A stretch of 46,200 bases of DNA from Hydrogenophaga sp. NFH-34 (GCF_021401345.1 NZ_JACBGE010000033.1:1-46200); one strand, 5' to 3'. Counted from the stretch's first letter, positions 17,007 through 25,936 are shown. Notes: generated by a model not told the origin, from the letters alone. Numbers and translations are program-made.

Positions 17007-18310
17007 CGCGAAGCCCTCCAGATTTTGAATGCGTCGCCGACCAGGCCGGTCAGGCTGCGCTTGCTGCGGAAACTGCCCAGGATTTCCTTTTCCTTGGAAT
17101 GCTTGTCCACGCCGTCGACGGTGAAGAAGGTCTTGGCGGCGCGGTTGACCAGTTCGGGGTAGGCGGTGAAGAACTGCGGGCTGCTGTGCAGCACCTCGGG
17201 CAGCTTGCGGTACTTCTTCAGGTCCTTCATGACGAAGGACTCGTCCATCTTGTCCTTGTAGGCCTTGAGCGTCTTCAGGCTGGGCTCCTGGCCCGCGGCC
17301 TTCATGGCGATGACGGTTTCACCGGCCAGCCGGCCGCTGGTCATGGCCAGGTTGCTGCCTTCGCGGTGCACCGCGTTGACGAAGCCGCCCGAGTCGCCCA
17401 CGATCAGCCAGCCCGCGCCGTGGATGCGCGGCACGGCGTTGAAGCCGCCTTCGGGGATCAGGTGGGCGCAGTACTCCTTCATCTCGCCGCCTTCGATCAG
17501 GGGCGCGATGCTGGGGTGCTTCTTGAGCTTTTCCAGCAGCTCGTAGGGCTTGGTGCGCAGCGGGTTGGCCTTGAAGTCGCTGAGCATGCAGCCCACGCCG
17601 ATGGTCAGCGACTCCTTGTTGGTGTAGAGGAAGCCGGTGCCCACCATGCCCTCGGTCACCTTGCCCATCAGCTCGATGACCACGCCCTCGTCTTCCTTGA
17701 TGTTGAAGCGCTGCTGGATCACCTCTTCGGGCAGGAACAGGATTTCCTTGACCGCCAGGGCCACGTTGCCTGCGTCCAGCTCGCCGTGGAAGCCGGCCTT
17801 GCGCGCCAGCGTGCTGTTGACGCCGTCGGCCAGCACCACCACGTCGGCATACACCTCACCGCCCAGGCGGTCGCAGCGCACGCCGATGACCTGTTCACCG
17901 TCCAGCAGCAGCTCTTCCACGGTGGTCTCGCAGATCAGCAGGGCGCCGGCCTCGCGCACTTTGGAAGAGAACCACTTGTCGAACTGCGCCCGGATGATGG
18001 TGTAGCGGTTGTAGGGCGGCTTGTTGTAGTCGTCGCTGCGGTAGTGGGTGCCGACGAAGCTCTCGTCGTCCATCATCCACATGCGCTGCTCGATGATGTG
18101 GCGCTCCAGTGGCGCGTCCTCGCGGAAGTCCGGGATGATCTGTTCCAGCGCGTTGCTGTAGAGGATGGCGCCCTGCACGTTCTTGCTGCCAGGGTATTCG
18201 CCGCGCTCGATCTGCAGGACCTTCAGGCCGGCCTTGGCCATGGTGTAGGCCGCGGCGTTGCCCGACGGCCCCGCCCCGACCACGATCGCATCGAACTTTT
18301 CGTTAGACAT
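17003..18310 (-). CDS. fixC: FixC, flavoprotein of the FixABCX complex
   Basis: The 435-residue protein resembles electron-transfer flavoprotein:quinone oxidoreductase. The FAD motif is AIVVGAGPSGNAAAYTMAKAG; later FAD-binding segments are ADVVVLADGVNS and GWLIVGDSGGFVNAVHREGSNLAM. It accepts electrons from FixAB and reduces quinone. ATG 18310 is preferred over the adjacent GTG at 18313 because AAGGAG is then seven bases away. It follows fixB after 22 bases. Confidence 0.93.
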   Translation of the reverse strand: MSNEKFDAIVVGAGPSGNAAAYTMAKAGLKVLQIERGEYPGSKNVQGAILYSNALEQIIPDFREDAPLERHIIEQRMWMMDDESFVGTHYRSDDYNKPPYNRYTIIRAQFDKWFSSKVREAGALLICETTVEELLLDGEQVIGVRCDRLGGEVYADVVVLADGVNSTLARKAGFHGELDAGNVALAVKEILFLPEEVIQQRFNIKEDEGVVIELMGKVTEGMVGTGFLYTNKESLTIGVGCMLSDFKANPLRTKPYELLEKLKKHPSIAPLIEGGEMKEYCAHLIPEGGFNAVPRIHGAGWLIVGDSGGFVNAVHREGSNLAMTSGRLAGETVIAMKAAGQEPSLKTLKAYKDKMDESFVMKDLKKYRKLPEVLHSSPQFFTAYPELVNRAAKTFFTVDGVDKHSKEKEILGSFRSKRSLTGLVGDAFKIWRASR

Positions 18311-18332
18311 CACAGATCTCCTTGAGGTCGGG

Positions 18333-19457
18333 TTACGCGACTTTTCTAATGCGCTTGTCGAGGTGGGAACGGAAGGCCGCGGTCAGCACCGGCAGCACCT
18401 GCATCGCGTTGCCGACGATGCCGTGGTGGGCGAAGTCGAAGATGGGCGCGTTCGGGTCGGTGTTGATGGCCACGATCACGTCCGACGCTTCCATGCCCAC
18501 CCGGTGCTGGATGGCGCCGCTCACGCCGGCGGCGATGTAGAGCTTGGGCCGCACGGTCTTGCCGGTCTGGCCGACCTGGCGTTCGGCTTCGAGCCAGCCG
18601 GCCTGCGTCACGGCGCGGGTGGCACCCACCTCGGCACCCAGCACGCGGGCCAGGTCCCACACCAGCTTGCAGTTGTCGGCGTTCTTCAGGCCCTTGCCGG
18701 CGGTGACGATGATGTCGGCGTAGGCCAGGTTGATGTTGTTGCTGGTGGCGTCGGGAATGAAGCCCAGCAGCTTGGTGACGATGTCGGTCTCCACCATGCC
18801 CAGCTCCATCGTGATGATGTCGCCGCTGCGGCTTTCGTCGCGCGCCGGCATGGCGGCGGTGCGCGGGCGCATGGTGGCCATCTGCGGCCGGTAGGCCAGG
18901 GTCATGATGGTGCACAGCAGGCTGCCGCCGAAGGTCGGGCGGGTGGCGGCCAGCGCGCGGCCGTCGATGTTCAGCTCGGTGCAGTCGGCCGTCAGGCCGG
19001 TGCCCAGGGTGGTGGCCACCGAGCCGGCCAGGTCGCGGCCCATGGTGGTGGCGCCCAGCAGCAGGATCTCGGGCTGGTGCTTGTTGACCAGGTCGGTCAG
19101 GCCCTTGGTGAAGGGCTCGTTGCGGTAGCCCTGCAGCACCGGGTCGCGCATGAGGTAGCAGTGGTCGGCGCCGTAGACGTAGGCTTCCTTGGCGTAGTCC
19201 TCCAGCTTGTCGGCCGGGCCGCCCAGCAGCACGCCGCTGACCTCCACGCCCAGCTTGTCGGCCAGCTTGCGGGCTTCGCCCATCAGCTCCCAGCTCACGC
19301 TGTGCACCTGGCCGCGGTCGTGTTCGATGAACACCCACACGCCCTTGTAGACCTTCAGGTGTTCGGGCAGTTCGGTGCTGCGGCCACTGCGGCCGGCGGT
19401 CTTGGCGGCGCCTGCGGCGGCAGCGGCAGCCATGGCGGGTTTGGCGGCGTCACTCAT
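18333..19457 (-). CDS. fixB: FixB, ETF alpha-type subunit
   Basis: The 374-residue protein is the alpha subunit of the nif-type electron-transfer flavoprotein. After an Ala-rich N-terminal extension of about 30 residues come GVWVFIEHDRGQVHSVSWELMGEARKLA and the C-terminal FAD domain (AGKGLKNADNCKLVWDLARVLGAEVGATRAV, then LYIAAGVSGAIQHRVGM). With FixA it bifurcates electrons from NADH. GAGGAG precedes the ATG. Confidence 0.94.
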   Translation of the reverse strand: MSDAAKPAMAAAAAAGAAKTAGRSGRSTELPEHLKVYKGVWVFIEHDRGQVHSVSWELMGEARKLADKLGVEVSGVLLGGPADKLEDYAKEAYVYGADHCYLMRDPVLQGYRNEPFTKGLTDLVNKHQPEILLLGATTMGRDLAGSVATTLGTGLTADCTELNIDGRALAATRPTFGGSLLCTIMTLAYRPQMATMRPRTAAMPARDESRSGDIITMELGMVETDIVTKLLGFIPDATSNNINLAYADIIVTAGKGLKNADNCKLVWDLARVLGAEVGATRAVTQAGWLEAERQVGQTGKTVRPKLYIAAGVSGAIQHRVGMEASDVIVAINTDPNAPIFDFAHHGIVGNAMQVLPVLTAAFRSHLDKRIRKVA

Positions 19458-19470
19458 GGTGGTGGGCTCC

Positions 19471-20322
19471 TCAGGCGGACAGGCGCTCGACGGTCTCGTG
19501 TTCGAGCGTCGGGTGGGTGGTGAAAATCTTCTGCAGCAGGTTCAGGCAGACGTCGTTGACGTTGGTGCCGTCGCCGACTTCCTGCATCTCGGCGCGCACG
19601 CTGCGCGCCTTGGGCGCGAACACCTTGCTGACGATGGTCGGGCTGCCTTTGAGGCCGATCTTGGTGATGTCCTCGATGCCGGCGTCGTCCTTGTTCCACT
19701 TGCGCACCTGGCAGCGACCGGCGCGCAGCATGTCGTCCATGGTGGCAAAGCGCATCTCGTTCGTGCCTTCGAGCATGGTGATCAGGCTGGGCAGCGTGGT
19801 CTGCAGGCGCTGCACGCCGCCTTCGGCGCGGCGTTCCACCGTCAGGGTCTGGCCGTCCAGGTCCACCTCGTTGATCTTGCTCACGTAGGTCAGCAGGTTC
19901 CAGCCCAGGCGCTTGGCGATGCCGGGGCCAACCTGGGCGGTGTCACCGTCGATGGTCTGCTTGCCGGTGAAGACCAGGTCCACCGCCTGCTCCGCGTGGA
20001 TCTTGCGGATGGCCGAGGTCAGCGCATAGCTGGTGGCCAGGGTGTCGGCGCCGGCGAAGGCGCGGTCGGTCACCAGGATGGCGTCGGTGGCACCGAAGCT
20101 GATGCACTTGCGCAAGGCGTCCTCGGCCTGCGGCGGGCCCATGCAGAGCATGGTCACGCGGCCGCCGAACTGGTCCTTCAGGCGCAGGGCCTCTTCCAGC
20201 GCGAACAGGTCATAGGGGTTGACGATGGCCGGCACGCCCTGGCGCATGATGGTGTTGGTCACCGGGTGGACGCGGATCTGCGCCGAGTCCGGGACCTGCT
20301 TGATGCAGACGACGATGTGCAT
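19471..20322 (-). CDS. fixA: FixA, ETF beta-type subunit
   Basis: The 283-residue protein starts MHIVVCIKQVPDSAQIRVHP and carries the beta-subunit landmarks VNPYDLFALEEALRLKD and FTGKQTIDGDTAQVGPGIAKRLG. It is clearly of the bifurcating Fix type and not a copy of the etfB fragment at 218-658. AAAGGAG lies before the ATG. It lies 12 bases after nifW. Confidence 0.95.
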   Translation of the reverse strand: MHIVVCIKQVPDSAQIRVHPVTNTIMRQGVPAIVNPYDLFALEEALRLKDQFGGRVTMLCMGPPQAEDALRKCISFGATDAILVTDRAFAGADTLATSYALTSAIRKIHAEQAVDLVFTGKQTIDGDTAQVGPGIAKRLGWNLLTYVSKINEVDLDGQTLTVERRAEGGVQRLQTTLPSLITMLEGTNEMRFATMDDMLRAGRCQVRKWNKDDAGIEDITKIGLKGSPTIVSKVFAPKARSVRAEMQEVGDGTNVNDVCLNLLQKIFTTHPTLEHETVERLSA

Positions 20323-20334
20323 GGAGAACTCCTT

Positions 20335-20676
20335 TCAGGCCACGGCGCGTTGCGGCAGGGACGCCTTGAGGTTGTCGATCGAAACGTGCTGGCGGCCGCC
20401 CACGTCCTGGAACACCTTGAACACCTTTTCCTGGGCCGGCGTGGAGCGCACGAAGTCGCCGTAGGCCTGGGCCAGCAGGTTGCGGTAGGTGGTGAAGACC
20501 TGCAGCTCGTCGTCGGCCGACAGGTTCGGCGCCTGCTGGCGCAGGTACTGGAAGAAGCGTTTGAGGATGTGCAGGCGGCTGACGTTGACCACGGTCTGGT
20601 CGAACGGCACGCCGAAAAAGTTCAGGAAGTCTTCGGCGGAAGACAAGGCCTTGAGCTGGTCGAGAAACTGCTCCAT
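20335..20676 (-). CDS. nifW: NifW, nitrogenase stabilising/protective protein
   Basis: The 113-residue protein starts MEQFLDQLKALSSAEDFLNF and has the NifW landmarks FFGVPFDQTVVNVSRLHILKRF and STPAQEKVFKVF. NifW helps MoFe-protein maturation or oxygen protection and interacts with NifZ. ATG 20676 is chosen for its GAGGAG and family N-terminus; a longer frame to 20718 lacks similarity. It sits between cysE and fixA in one operon. Confidence 0.93.
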   Translation of the reverse strand: MEQFLDQLKALSSAEDFLNFFGVPFDQTVVNVSRLHILKRFFQYLRQQAPNLSADDELQVFTTYRNLLAQAYGDFVRSTPAQEKVFKVFQDVGGRQHVSIDNLKASLPQRAVA

Positions 20677-20680
20677 GGGG

Positions 20681-21496
20681 CTACTCCTCGTGGGGGATGG
20701 GTGGGCGGAGACGGTCAAAGGCGGGTTCGGCGCAGGCGTCGTCGCACGGGCCGCAGGCGCTGGCGGATGGGGTGTGGCCGGCGGCGCGGGCCTGTTCGGT
20801 TTCGAGCTGGGCCACGCGGTCCAGCAGGCAGGCGATGGCCTTGCCCACTGGGTCGGGGATGAGGTGGTGGTCGAGATCGAAGCCGTGGCGGATGCGGCGG
20901 CGCGAGGCCACCACCCGGCCCGGAATGCCGACCACCGTGGCGCCGGCCGGCACCGCTTCGATCACCACCGAATTGGCGGCCACGCGCGCCCGGTCGCCCA
21001 CGCTGATGGGGCCGAGGATCTTGGCGCCCGCGCCCACCACCACACCGCTGCCCAGCGTGGGGTGGCGCTTGCCGGGGTTCCAGGTGGTGCCGCCGAGCGT
21101 GACGCCGTGGTAGAGCGTCACGTCGTCGCCGATCTCGGCCGTCTCGCCGATCACCACGCCCGCGCCGTGGTCGATGAAGAAGCGTTCACCGATGCGGGCG
21201 CCGGGGTGGATGTCCACGTTCGTGAGCCAGCGCGCGCAGAACGACAGCCAGCGCGGCGCATAGCGCCAGCCCCGGCGCCACAGCGCGTGCGCCAGGCGGT
21301 GGCAGGCCACCGCCTGCACGCCCGGGTAGATGGTCCACACCTCCAGCCGGTTGCGTGCGGCCGGGTCGCGGGCCAGCACGCAGCGCACGTCTTCGCGCAC
21401 CTGCTGCCACCACGCGCGCGGGTGCCCGGCGGCGGGGCCGACATCGGGGGCTGATGGCGACAGCGTGGTGTTCATGGGGTCGTGCTCCGGCTTCAT
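20681..21496 (-). CDS. cysE: Serine O-acetyltransferase (NifP/CysE type)
   Basis: The 271-residue protein makes O-acetylserine for cysteine synthesis. It has the short NifP-type form: a helical N-terminus (WWQQVREDVRCVLARDPAARNRLEVWTIYPGVQAV), then the left-handed beta-helix hexapeptide repeats from about 90 to 185 (IHPGARIGERFFIDHGAGVVIGETA). Catalytic H in the IDHGAG segment is present. Extra supply of cysteine for Fe-S assembly explains its place after nifV, whose stop it overlaps (ATGA). The C-terminal tail contains CGPCDDAC. Confidence 0.9.
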   Translation of the reverse strand: MKPEHDPMNTTLSPSAPDVGPAAGHPRAWWQQVREDVRCVLARDPAARNRLEVWTIYPGVQAVACHRLAHALWRRGWRYAPRWLSFCARWLTNVDIHPGARIGERFFIDHGAGVVIGETAEIGDDVTLYHGVTLGGTTWNPGKRHPTLGSGVVVGAGAKILGPISVGDRARVAANSVVIEAVPAGATVVGIPGRVVASRRRIRHGFDLDHHLIPDPVGKAIACLLDRVAQLETEQARAAGHTPSASACGPCDDACAEPAFDRLRPPIPHEE

Positions 21497-22632
21497 GCGG
21501 ACGCCCAGCGCGCGCGCGATTCCTGGAAGAAGCGCTGCAGCTCCTGCGGCGACGGTTCGCGCTTGGTGGCCATGGCGTGGTCGCGGATGCGCGCGAGCAG
21601 GCTGCCGGTGAGCGCTTCGTCGTCCAGCGCGATGCCCAGGCGCCCATAGGCCAGGCGCACGGCGTGCGAGCCCGAATGTTTGCCCAGCACGGTGCGGCGT
21701 TCGCGCCCCAGCTCGGCCGGGTCGAAGCTTTCGTAGGTGGTGGCGTGTTTGAGCAGGCCGTCGATGTGGATGCCCGATTCGTGCGTGAACACCGCTTCGC
21801 CCACGATGCTCTTGTTGGCGGCCACGGTGCGGCCCGAAGCGCGCTCGACCAGGCGCGAGATGCCCACCAGCGCCTGCGTGTTCACGCCGGTGTCGCCGTG
21901 CATCAGGTGGCGCACGCCCATCACCACCTCTTCCAGCGCGGCGTTGCCGGCGCGCTCGCCCAGACCGTTGACGGTGGTGTTGGCGTGCGTGGCGCCAGCG
22001 CGCAGGGCCGCGAGCGTGTTGGCCGTGGCGAGGCCGAGGTCGTTGTGGGCGTGGATCTCGATGTCCAGCTCGGTGTGCTCGCGCAGGCGGGCCAGGGCTT
22101 CGTAGGTGGTGAAGGGATCGAGCACGCCCAGGGTGTCGGCAAAACGCAGACGCTGCGCGCCGCAGGCCTGGGCGCGCGCGGCCACCAGGGCCAGAAAGGC
22201 GGGGTCGGCGCGCGAGGCGTCTTCCAGACCCAGCGACACGCGGCGCCCGCTCAGGGCCGCGCGCTCGATGACCCGCGTGACCTGGTCGATCACCCAGTCG
22301 CGCGGCTGGCGCAGCTTGTGGCGCAGGTGGATGTCCGACACCGGAATCGACAGGTGCACGATGTCGGCATCGCAGCGCAGGGCCGCGGCCAGGTCCGCTT
22401 CGGTCAGGCGGCCCCAGACCATGAGCGCGACCGGCAGGCGCAGCGCCGCAATGGCCTGGATGCAGCCGATCTCTTCATCGCCCATGGCGGGAATGCCGAT
22501 TTCCATTTCCGGCACGCCGGCCTCGGCCAGCGCGTAGGCGATGGCGCACTTTTCGTCGACCGTGAACGCCACACCCGCGGTCTGCTCGCCGTCGCGCAGC
22601 GTGGTGTCGTTGATGGTGAGCGAGCGGTTCAT
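21493..22632 (-). CDS. nifV: NifV, homocitrate synthase
   Basis: The 379-residue enzyme condenses acetyl-CoA and 2-oxoglutarate to homocitrate, the organic ligand of FeMo-co. The TIM-barrel start INDTTLRDGEQTAGVAF holds the metal-binding R-D-x-E-Q; HAHNDLGLATANTLAALRAGA holds the metal histidines; HESGIHIDGLLKH completes the active site. A perfect sigma-54 promoter (22659-22674) and a perfect NifA site (22778-22793) lie upstream, so it starts its own NifA-driven transcript. Confidence 0.95.
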   Translation of the reverse strand: MNRSLTINDTTLRDGEQTAGVAFTVDEKCAIAYALAEAGVPEMEIGIPAMGDEEIGCIQAIAALRLPVALMVWGRLTEADLAAALRCDADIVHLSIPVSDIHLRHKLRQPRDWVIDQVTRVIERAALSGRRVSLGLEDASRADPAFLALVAARAQACGAQRLRFADTLGVLDPFTTYEALARLREHTELDIEIHAHNDLGLATANTLAALRAGATHANTTVNGLGERAGNAALEEVVMGVRHLMHGDTGVNTQALVGISRLVERASGRTVAANKSIVGEAVFTHESGIHIDGLLKHATTYESFDPAELGRERRTVLGKHSGSHAVRLAYGRLGIALDDEALTGSLLARIRDHAMATKREPSPQELQRFFQESRARWASA

Positions 22633-22658
22633 GCACAGCGTCCTTTCCAGCCCTTCAG

Positions 22659-22674
22659 TGCAAAGCGCGTGCCA
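22659..22674 (-). promoter_or_regulatory. Sigma-54 (-24/-12) promoter of nifV
   Basis: On the minus strand TGGCACG-CGCT-TTGCA is a perfect match to the sigma-54 consensus. It lies 27 bases upstream of the nifV ATG. Together with the NifA site 104 bases further up it forms a complete nif promoter. Confidence 0.88.
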
Positions 22675-22777
22675 TGTGCCGGTGGGCGTTCAAAGCCGCT
22701 TTTCGGGGCCTTCGGGCGCTGCTTTTGTCGTGTCTGCACGGCCCCGGTCCAACGGGGTGGCAGTGGGCTGTCGGGAA

Positions 22778-22793
22778 TGTGGCCTTTCGGACA
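22778..22793. promoter_or_regulatory. NifA upstream activating sequence of nifV
   Basis: TGT-GGCCTTTCGG-ACA fits the NifA consensus TGT-N10-ACA exactly and lies about 105 bases upstream of the nifV -24 box. It stands just downstream of the fdx stop. Confidence 0.75.
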
Positions 22794-22807
22794 GGGGCCG
22801 AAACGGC

Positions 22808-23143
22808 TCAGAGCTCGCGCGCGTGGTTGCGTGTGTGGCGTGGCAGTTCCACCACCAGGTCCTGCGTGCCAAGGCGCACGCAGCAGGCCAGGCGCGACTG
22901 CGCGTCCAGGCCCCAGGCGTGGTCGAGCTGGTCGTTTTCGTCGTCGTCGATGGCGCTCACCGACGGACCCCCTTCGCGCAGGTGCACGTGGCAAGTGGCG
23001 CAGGCGGCCACCATGTCGCAGGCGTGTTCGATGGCCACACCCGCGCGCAGCAGGCCTTCACACAGCGAAGCGCCGCGCCGCAGCTCGAACGCCGTGCCCT
23101 CGGGGCACAGATCGGGGTGCGGCAGCACGCGCACGGTGGGCAT
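22808..23143 (-). CDS. fdx: ISC-type [2Fe-2S] ferredoxin
   Basis: The 111-residue adrenodoxin-like ferredoxin has ligands C42, C48, C51 and C87 (C-x5-C-x2-C ... C) in ACDMVAACATCHVHLREGG. In the ISC system this ferredoxin gives electrons for cluster assembly on IscU. The start codon overlaps the hscA stop by one base, as in standard hscA-fdx pairs. It is the last gene of the iscS transcript before the nifV promoter. Confidence 0.9.
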   Translation of the reverse strand: MPTVRVLPHPDLCPEGTAFELRRGASLCEGLLRAGVAIEHACDMVAACATCHVHLREGGPSVSAIDDDENDQLDHAWGLDAQSRLACCVRLGTQDLVVELPRHTRNHAREL

Positions 23144-25017
23144 CAGAGGCTCTCCAGCGTCCGGCCGGCCAGTGCCTGCTGGATCGACGCGTTCATGCGG
23201 CGCGCAGCGAATTCGCCCGTGGCCGACGACAGCTCGGCCGCCTGCACGCGCAGAGCCTGGGCGTCGTCTTCGGTTTCCAGCACTTCGGCCAGGCGGAACA
23301 TCACATGCCGGATCGCGGCGAGTTCCGGCGCCGACAGCAGGCGGCTGTCGGTGGCCAGGGCCGCGTCGGTGGCGTCGAGCAGGCGGCGTGCATCCACCTG
23401 GGCCTCGCGCAGCGAGCGCAGGCGCATGTCGTCGGCGCTGGCGGTCACCGCGTCCCTGAGCATGGTGGCGATCTGGTCGTCGGCCAGGCCGTAGGTGGGC
23501 TTGACTTCCACATGCGCTTCCACGCCGCAGGTCAGCTCGCGCGCCGTCACCGCCAGCAGGCCGTCGGCGTCGATCTGGAAGGTCACGCGGATGCGCGCCG
23601 AACCGGCCACGGCCGGCGGAATGCCGCGCAGATCGAAACGCGCCAGCGACCGGCAGTCGGCCACCGACTCGCGCTCGCCCTGCACCACGTGCAGGCTCAT
23701 TGCGGTCTGTCCGTCCTTGAAGGTGGTGAACTCCTGCGCCCGCGCCGTGGGGATGGTGGAGTTGCGCGGGATGATCTTTTCCACCAGACCGCCCATGGTT
23801 TCCAGGCCCAGCGACAGCGGGCACACGTCCAGCAGCAGCCAACCATCGCCCTGGCTGTTGCCGATGAGCACGTTGGCCTGCATGGCCGCGCCCAGCGCCA
23901 CCACCTGGTCGGGGTCGATGTCGGTCAGCGGCTCCACGCCGAACAGTTCGCGCACCGCGTGGCGGGCCACCGGCATGCGGGTCGAGCCGCCCACCAGCAC
24001 CACGCCCGTGATGTCGGCGGTGCTCAGCCGCGCATCGCGCAGGGCGCGCCGGGTGCTGCGCACGGTGCGCTCCACCAGCGGCGCGGTGAGCTGTGCGAAC
24101 TGCTCGCGGCTCAGGATCGCCTGCAGCGTGGTGCCGCCTTCGGGCAGGACCACGCGCAGCGACGCGCTGTCGTGGCTGGAGAGGGTTTCCTTGGCGGTGC
24201 GGGCCGCCCCAAGCAGCGCACGCTGCGTGGTCGGCGCCAGCGCGGCCATGCCGGCGATGCCGTGTTCGCGGCACACCCATTCGGCCACCGCGCGATCGAA
24301 GTCGTCGCCGCCGAGCGCGGAATCGCCCCCCGTGGACAGCACCTCGAAGATGCCGCGCGACAGGTGCAGCACCGACACGTCGAAGGTGCCGCCGCCCAGG
24401 TCGTAGACCACAAAGGTGCCTTCGGCGGCCTGGTCCAGCCCGTAGGCAATGGCCGCGGCCGTGGGTTCGTTGAGCAGGCGCAGCACGTTCAGGCCGGCCA
24501 GCCGCGCCGCGTCCTTCGTGGCCTGGCGCTGCGCGTCGTCGAAGTAGGCCGGCACCGTGATCACCACGCCGGCCAGCGGTCCGCCCAGCGCGCCCTCGGC
24601 CCGTTCGCGCAGCGCCGACAGGATGTCGGCCGACACCTGCACGGGCGAACGCTCGCCCGCCGCCGTCTGCAGCCCCACCATGCCGACGCCGTCGGTGAAG
24701 TCGTAGGGCAGGCCCCGGGCTTCGGGCAGATCGCCCAGCGTGCGCCCCATGAAGCGCTTGACCGAAACAATGGTGTTGCGCGGGTCTTCGGCCTGCTGTG
24801 CCTGCGCTGCCTGGCCCACCACCGGCGCGCCCTCGGGGCGGTAGCGCACCACCGACGGCAGCAGCAGCGCGCCGCCCGCGTCGGGCAGGGCCCGCGCCTG
24901 CGCGCTCTGCACGGTGGCGATCAGCGAGTTGGTGGTGCCCAGGTCGATGCCCGCCGCCAGCCGGTGCTGGTGCGGTGCGGCCGATCGGCCCGGTTCAGCG
25001 ATTTGCAGAAGCGCCAT
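23143..25017 (-). CDS. hscA: HscA, Hsp70-type Fe-S cluster chaperone
   Basis: The 624-residue chaperone starts its ATPase domain with AAGIDLGTTNSLIATV and shows the Hsp70 segments FVVYDLGGGTFDVSVL and VLVGGSTRMPVARHAV; the substrate domain begins after about residue 390 (DVCPLSLGLETMGGLVEKIIPRNSTIP). HscA normally works with the J-protein HscB to release clusters from IscU. No hscB lies here: the 132 bases between it and iscA hold only a dispersed repeat. No strong ribosome-binding site precedes the ATG. Confidence 0.93.
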   Translation of the reverse strand: MALLQIAEPGRSAAPHQHRLAAGIDLGTTNSLIATVQSAQARALPDAGGALLLPSVVRYRPEGAPVVGQAAQAQQAEDPRNTIVSVKRFMGRTLGDLPEARGLPYDFTDGVGMVGLQTAAGERSPVQVSADILSALRERAEGALGGPLAGVVITVPAYFDDAQRQATKDAARLAGLNVLRLLNEPTAAAIAYGLDQAAEGTFVVYDLGGGTFDVSVLHLSRGIFEVLSTGGDSALGGDDFDRAVAEWVCREHGIAGMAALAPTTQRALLGAARTAKETLSSHDSASLRVVLPEGGTTLQAILSREQFAQLTAPLVERTVRSTRRALRDARLSTADITGVVLVGGSTRMPVARHAVRELFGVEPLTDIDPDQVVALGAAMQANVLIGNSQGDGWLLLDVCPLSLGLETMGGLVEKIIPRNSTIPTARAQEFTTFKDGQTAMSLHVVQGERESVADCRSLARFDLRGIPPAVAGSARIRVTFQIDADGLLAVTARELTCGVEAHVEVKPTYGLADDQIATMLRDAVTASADDMRLRSLREAQVDARRLLDATDAALATDSRLLSAPELAAIRHVMFRLAEVLETEDDAQALRVQAAELSSATGEFAARRMNASIQQALAGRTLESL

Positions 25018-25070
25018 GGTCAGTGTGAACGATGGAGGTCGGGGGCGTGACGTGTCTGGGCCGAGAACAC

Positions 25071-25143
25071 CGCGGAACCGGCTTTGCCGGGCCGCTGGTG
25101 TTGCCCCCTGGGGGGTGACGGGCGCAGCCCGGCGCGGGGGGAG
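25071..25143. repeat. Dispersed GGAACCGGCTTTGCCGGGCCG-type element, copy 2
   Basis: Starts CGGAACCGGCTTTGCCGGGC and continues with a CCCCCTGGGGGG palindrome. It fills the gap where hscB would be expected between iscA and hscA. See the copies at 16631-16708 and 26481-26550. Confidence 0.6.
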
Positions 25144-25149
25144 TTTTGT

Positions 25150-25473
25150 TCACACCGCGAAGCTCTCGCCGCAGCCGCAGTTGGCCTTGGCGTTCGGGTT
25201 GTTGAACTTGAAGCCTTCGTTCAGGCCTTCGCGCACGAAGTCGAGTTCGGTGCCGTCGAGCATGCCCAGGCTGCGCGGGTCGACGATGACTTTCACGCCG
25301 TGGTTCTCGAAGCACTGGTCGTCGGGGTTCATCGCGTCGACGAACTCCAGCGCGTAGGCATAACCCGAGCAGCCGCTGGTCTTGACGGCCAGACGCAGGC
25401 CCAGGCCCGCGCCGCGCTTGATCAGCGACTTCTCCACGTGCCGCGCGGCGGCGGGGGTGAGGGACACGCTCAT
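25150..25473 (-). CDS. iscA: IscA, A-type Fe-S carrier
   Basis: The 107-residue protein starts MSVSLTPAAARHVEKSLIKRG and has the three A-type cysteines in SGCSGYAY and CGCGESF. It carries Fe-S clusters from IscU to targets. The ATG 25473 has AAAGGA upstream. It follows the erpA-type gene after a gap that contains an inverted REP-like palindrome. Confidence 0.9.
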   Translation of the reverse strand: MSVSLTPAAARHVEKSLIKRGAGLGLRLAVKTSGCSGYAYALEFVDAMNPDDQCFENHGVKVIVDPRSLGMLDGTELDFVREGLNEGFKFNNPNAKANCGCGESFAV

Positions 25474-25510
25474 GGGGATTCCTTTCAGCAGCGGGCGTTG
25501 GGGTTGCAGG

Positions 25511-25540
25511 GTGCTGGATGCCCGCCTGCGCGGGCGCGAC
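25511..25540. repeat. REP-like palindrome, inverted copy between erpA and iscA
   Basis: The reverse complement of the 3812-3838 unit, with core GCCCGCCTGCGCGGGC. It lies inside the isc operon and may modulate expression between neighbouring genes. Confidence 0.65.
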
Positions 25541-25558
25541 GGTGGGGCGGCTTTCCGC

Positions 25559-25936
25559 TCACACGGAAAACGAGCTGCCGCAGCCGCAGGTGGTCTGCGC
25601 GTTCGGGTTGTGGATGACGAAGCGCGAGCCTTCGAGCCCGTCTTCAAAATCCACGCGCGCGCCCATCAGGTACTGCTGGCTCATGGCGTCCACCACCAGC
25701 GACACGCCGCTGGTGATCACGATCGTGTCGTCCTCGGCCACCTGGTCGTCGAACGCGAAGCCGTAGGAAAAGCCCGAACAGCCGCCACCCGTGACATACA
25801 GGCGCAGCTTCAGCGCGGGGTTGCCTTCTTCTTCGATCAGTTCGGCCACCTTGGCGGCGGCCTCGGCGGTGAAGTCCAGCAGCGCGGGCAGGGGGGCCTG
25901 GGCGGGATCGCTGGCCAGGGAGGACAGGGCAGACAT
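25559..25936 (-). CDS. erpA: ErpA-type A-type Fe-S carrier
   Basis: The 125-residue protein has the ErpA-like core LRLYVTGGGCSGFSYGFAFDD and the C-terminal CGCGSSFSV. It differs clearly from the adjacent IscA, so the operon holds two different A-type carriers; a third, nif-type one is at 34711-35109. AAAGGAG precedes the ATG. The N-terminal 20 residues are Ala/Pro-rich. Confidence 0.85.
   Translation of the reverse strand: MSALSSLASDPAQAPLPALLDFTAEAAAKVAELIEEEGNPALKLRLYVTGGGCSGFSYGFAFDDQVAEDDTIVITSGVSLVVDAMSQQYLMGARVDFEDGLEGSRFVIHNPNAQTTCGCGSSFSV

Noticed and set aside
21355..25050. 1231-codon plus-strand frame opposite cysE, nifV, fdx and hscA
   Set aside because: It spans several recognised minus-strand genes and their gaps; no domain is visible in its translation.
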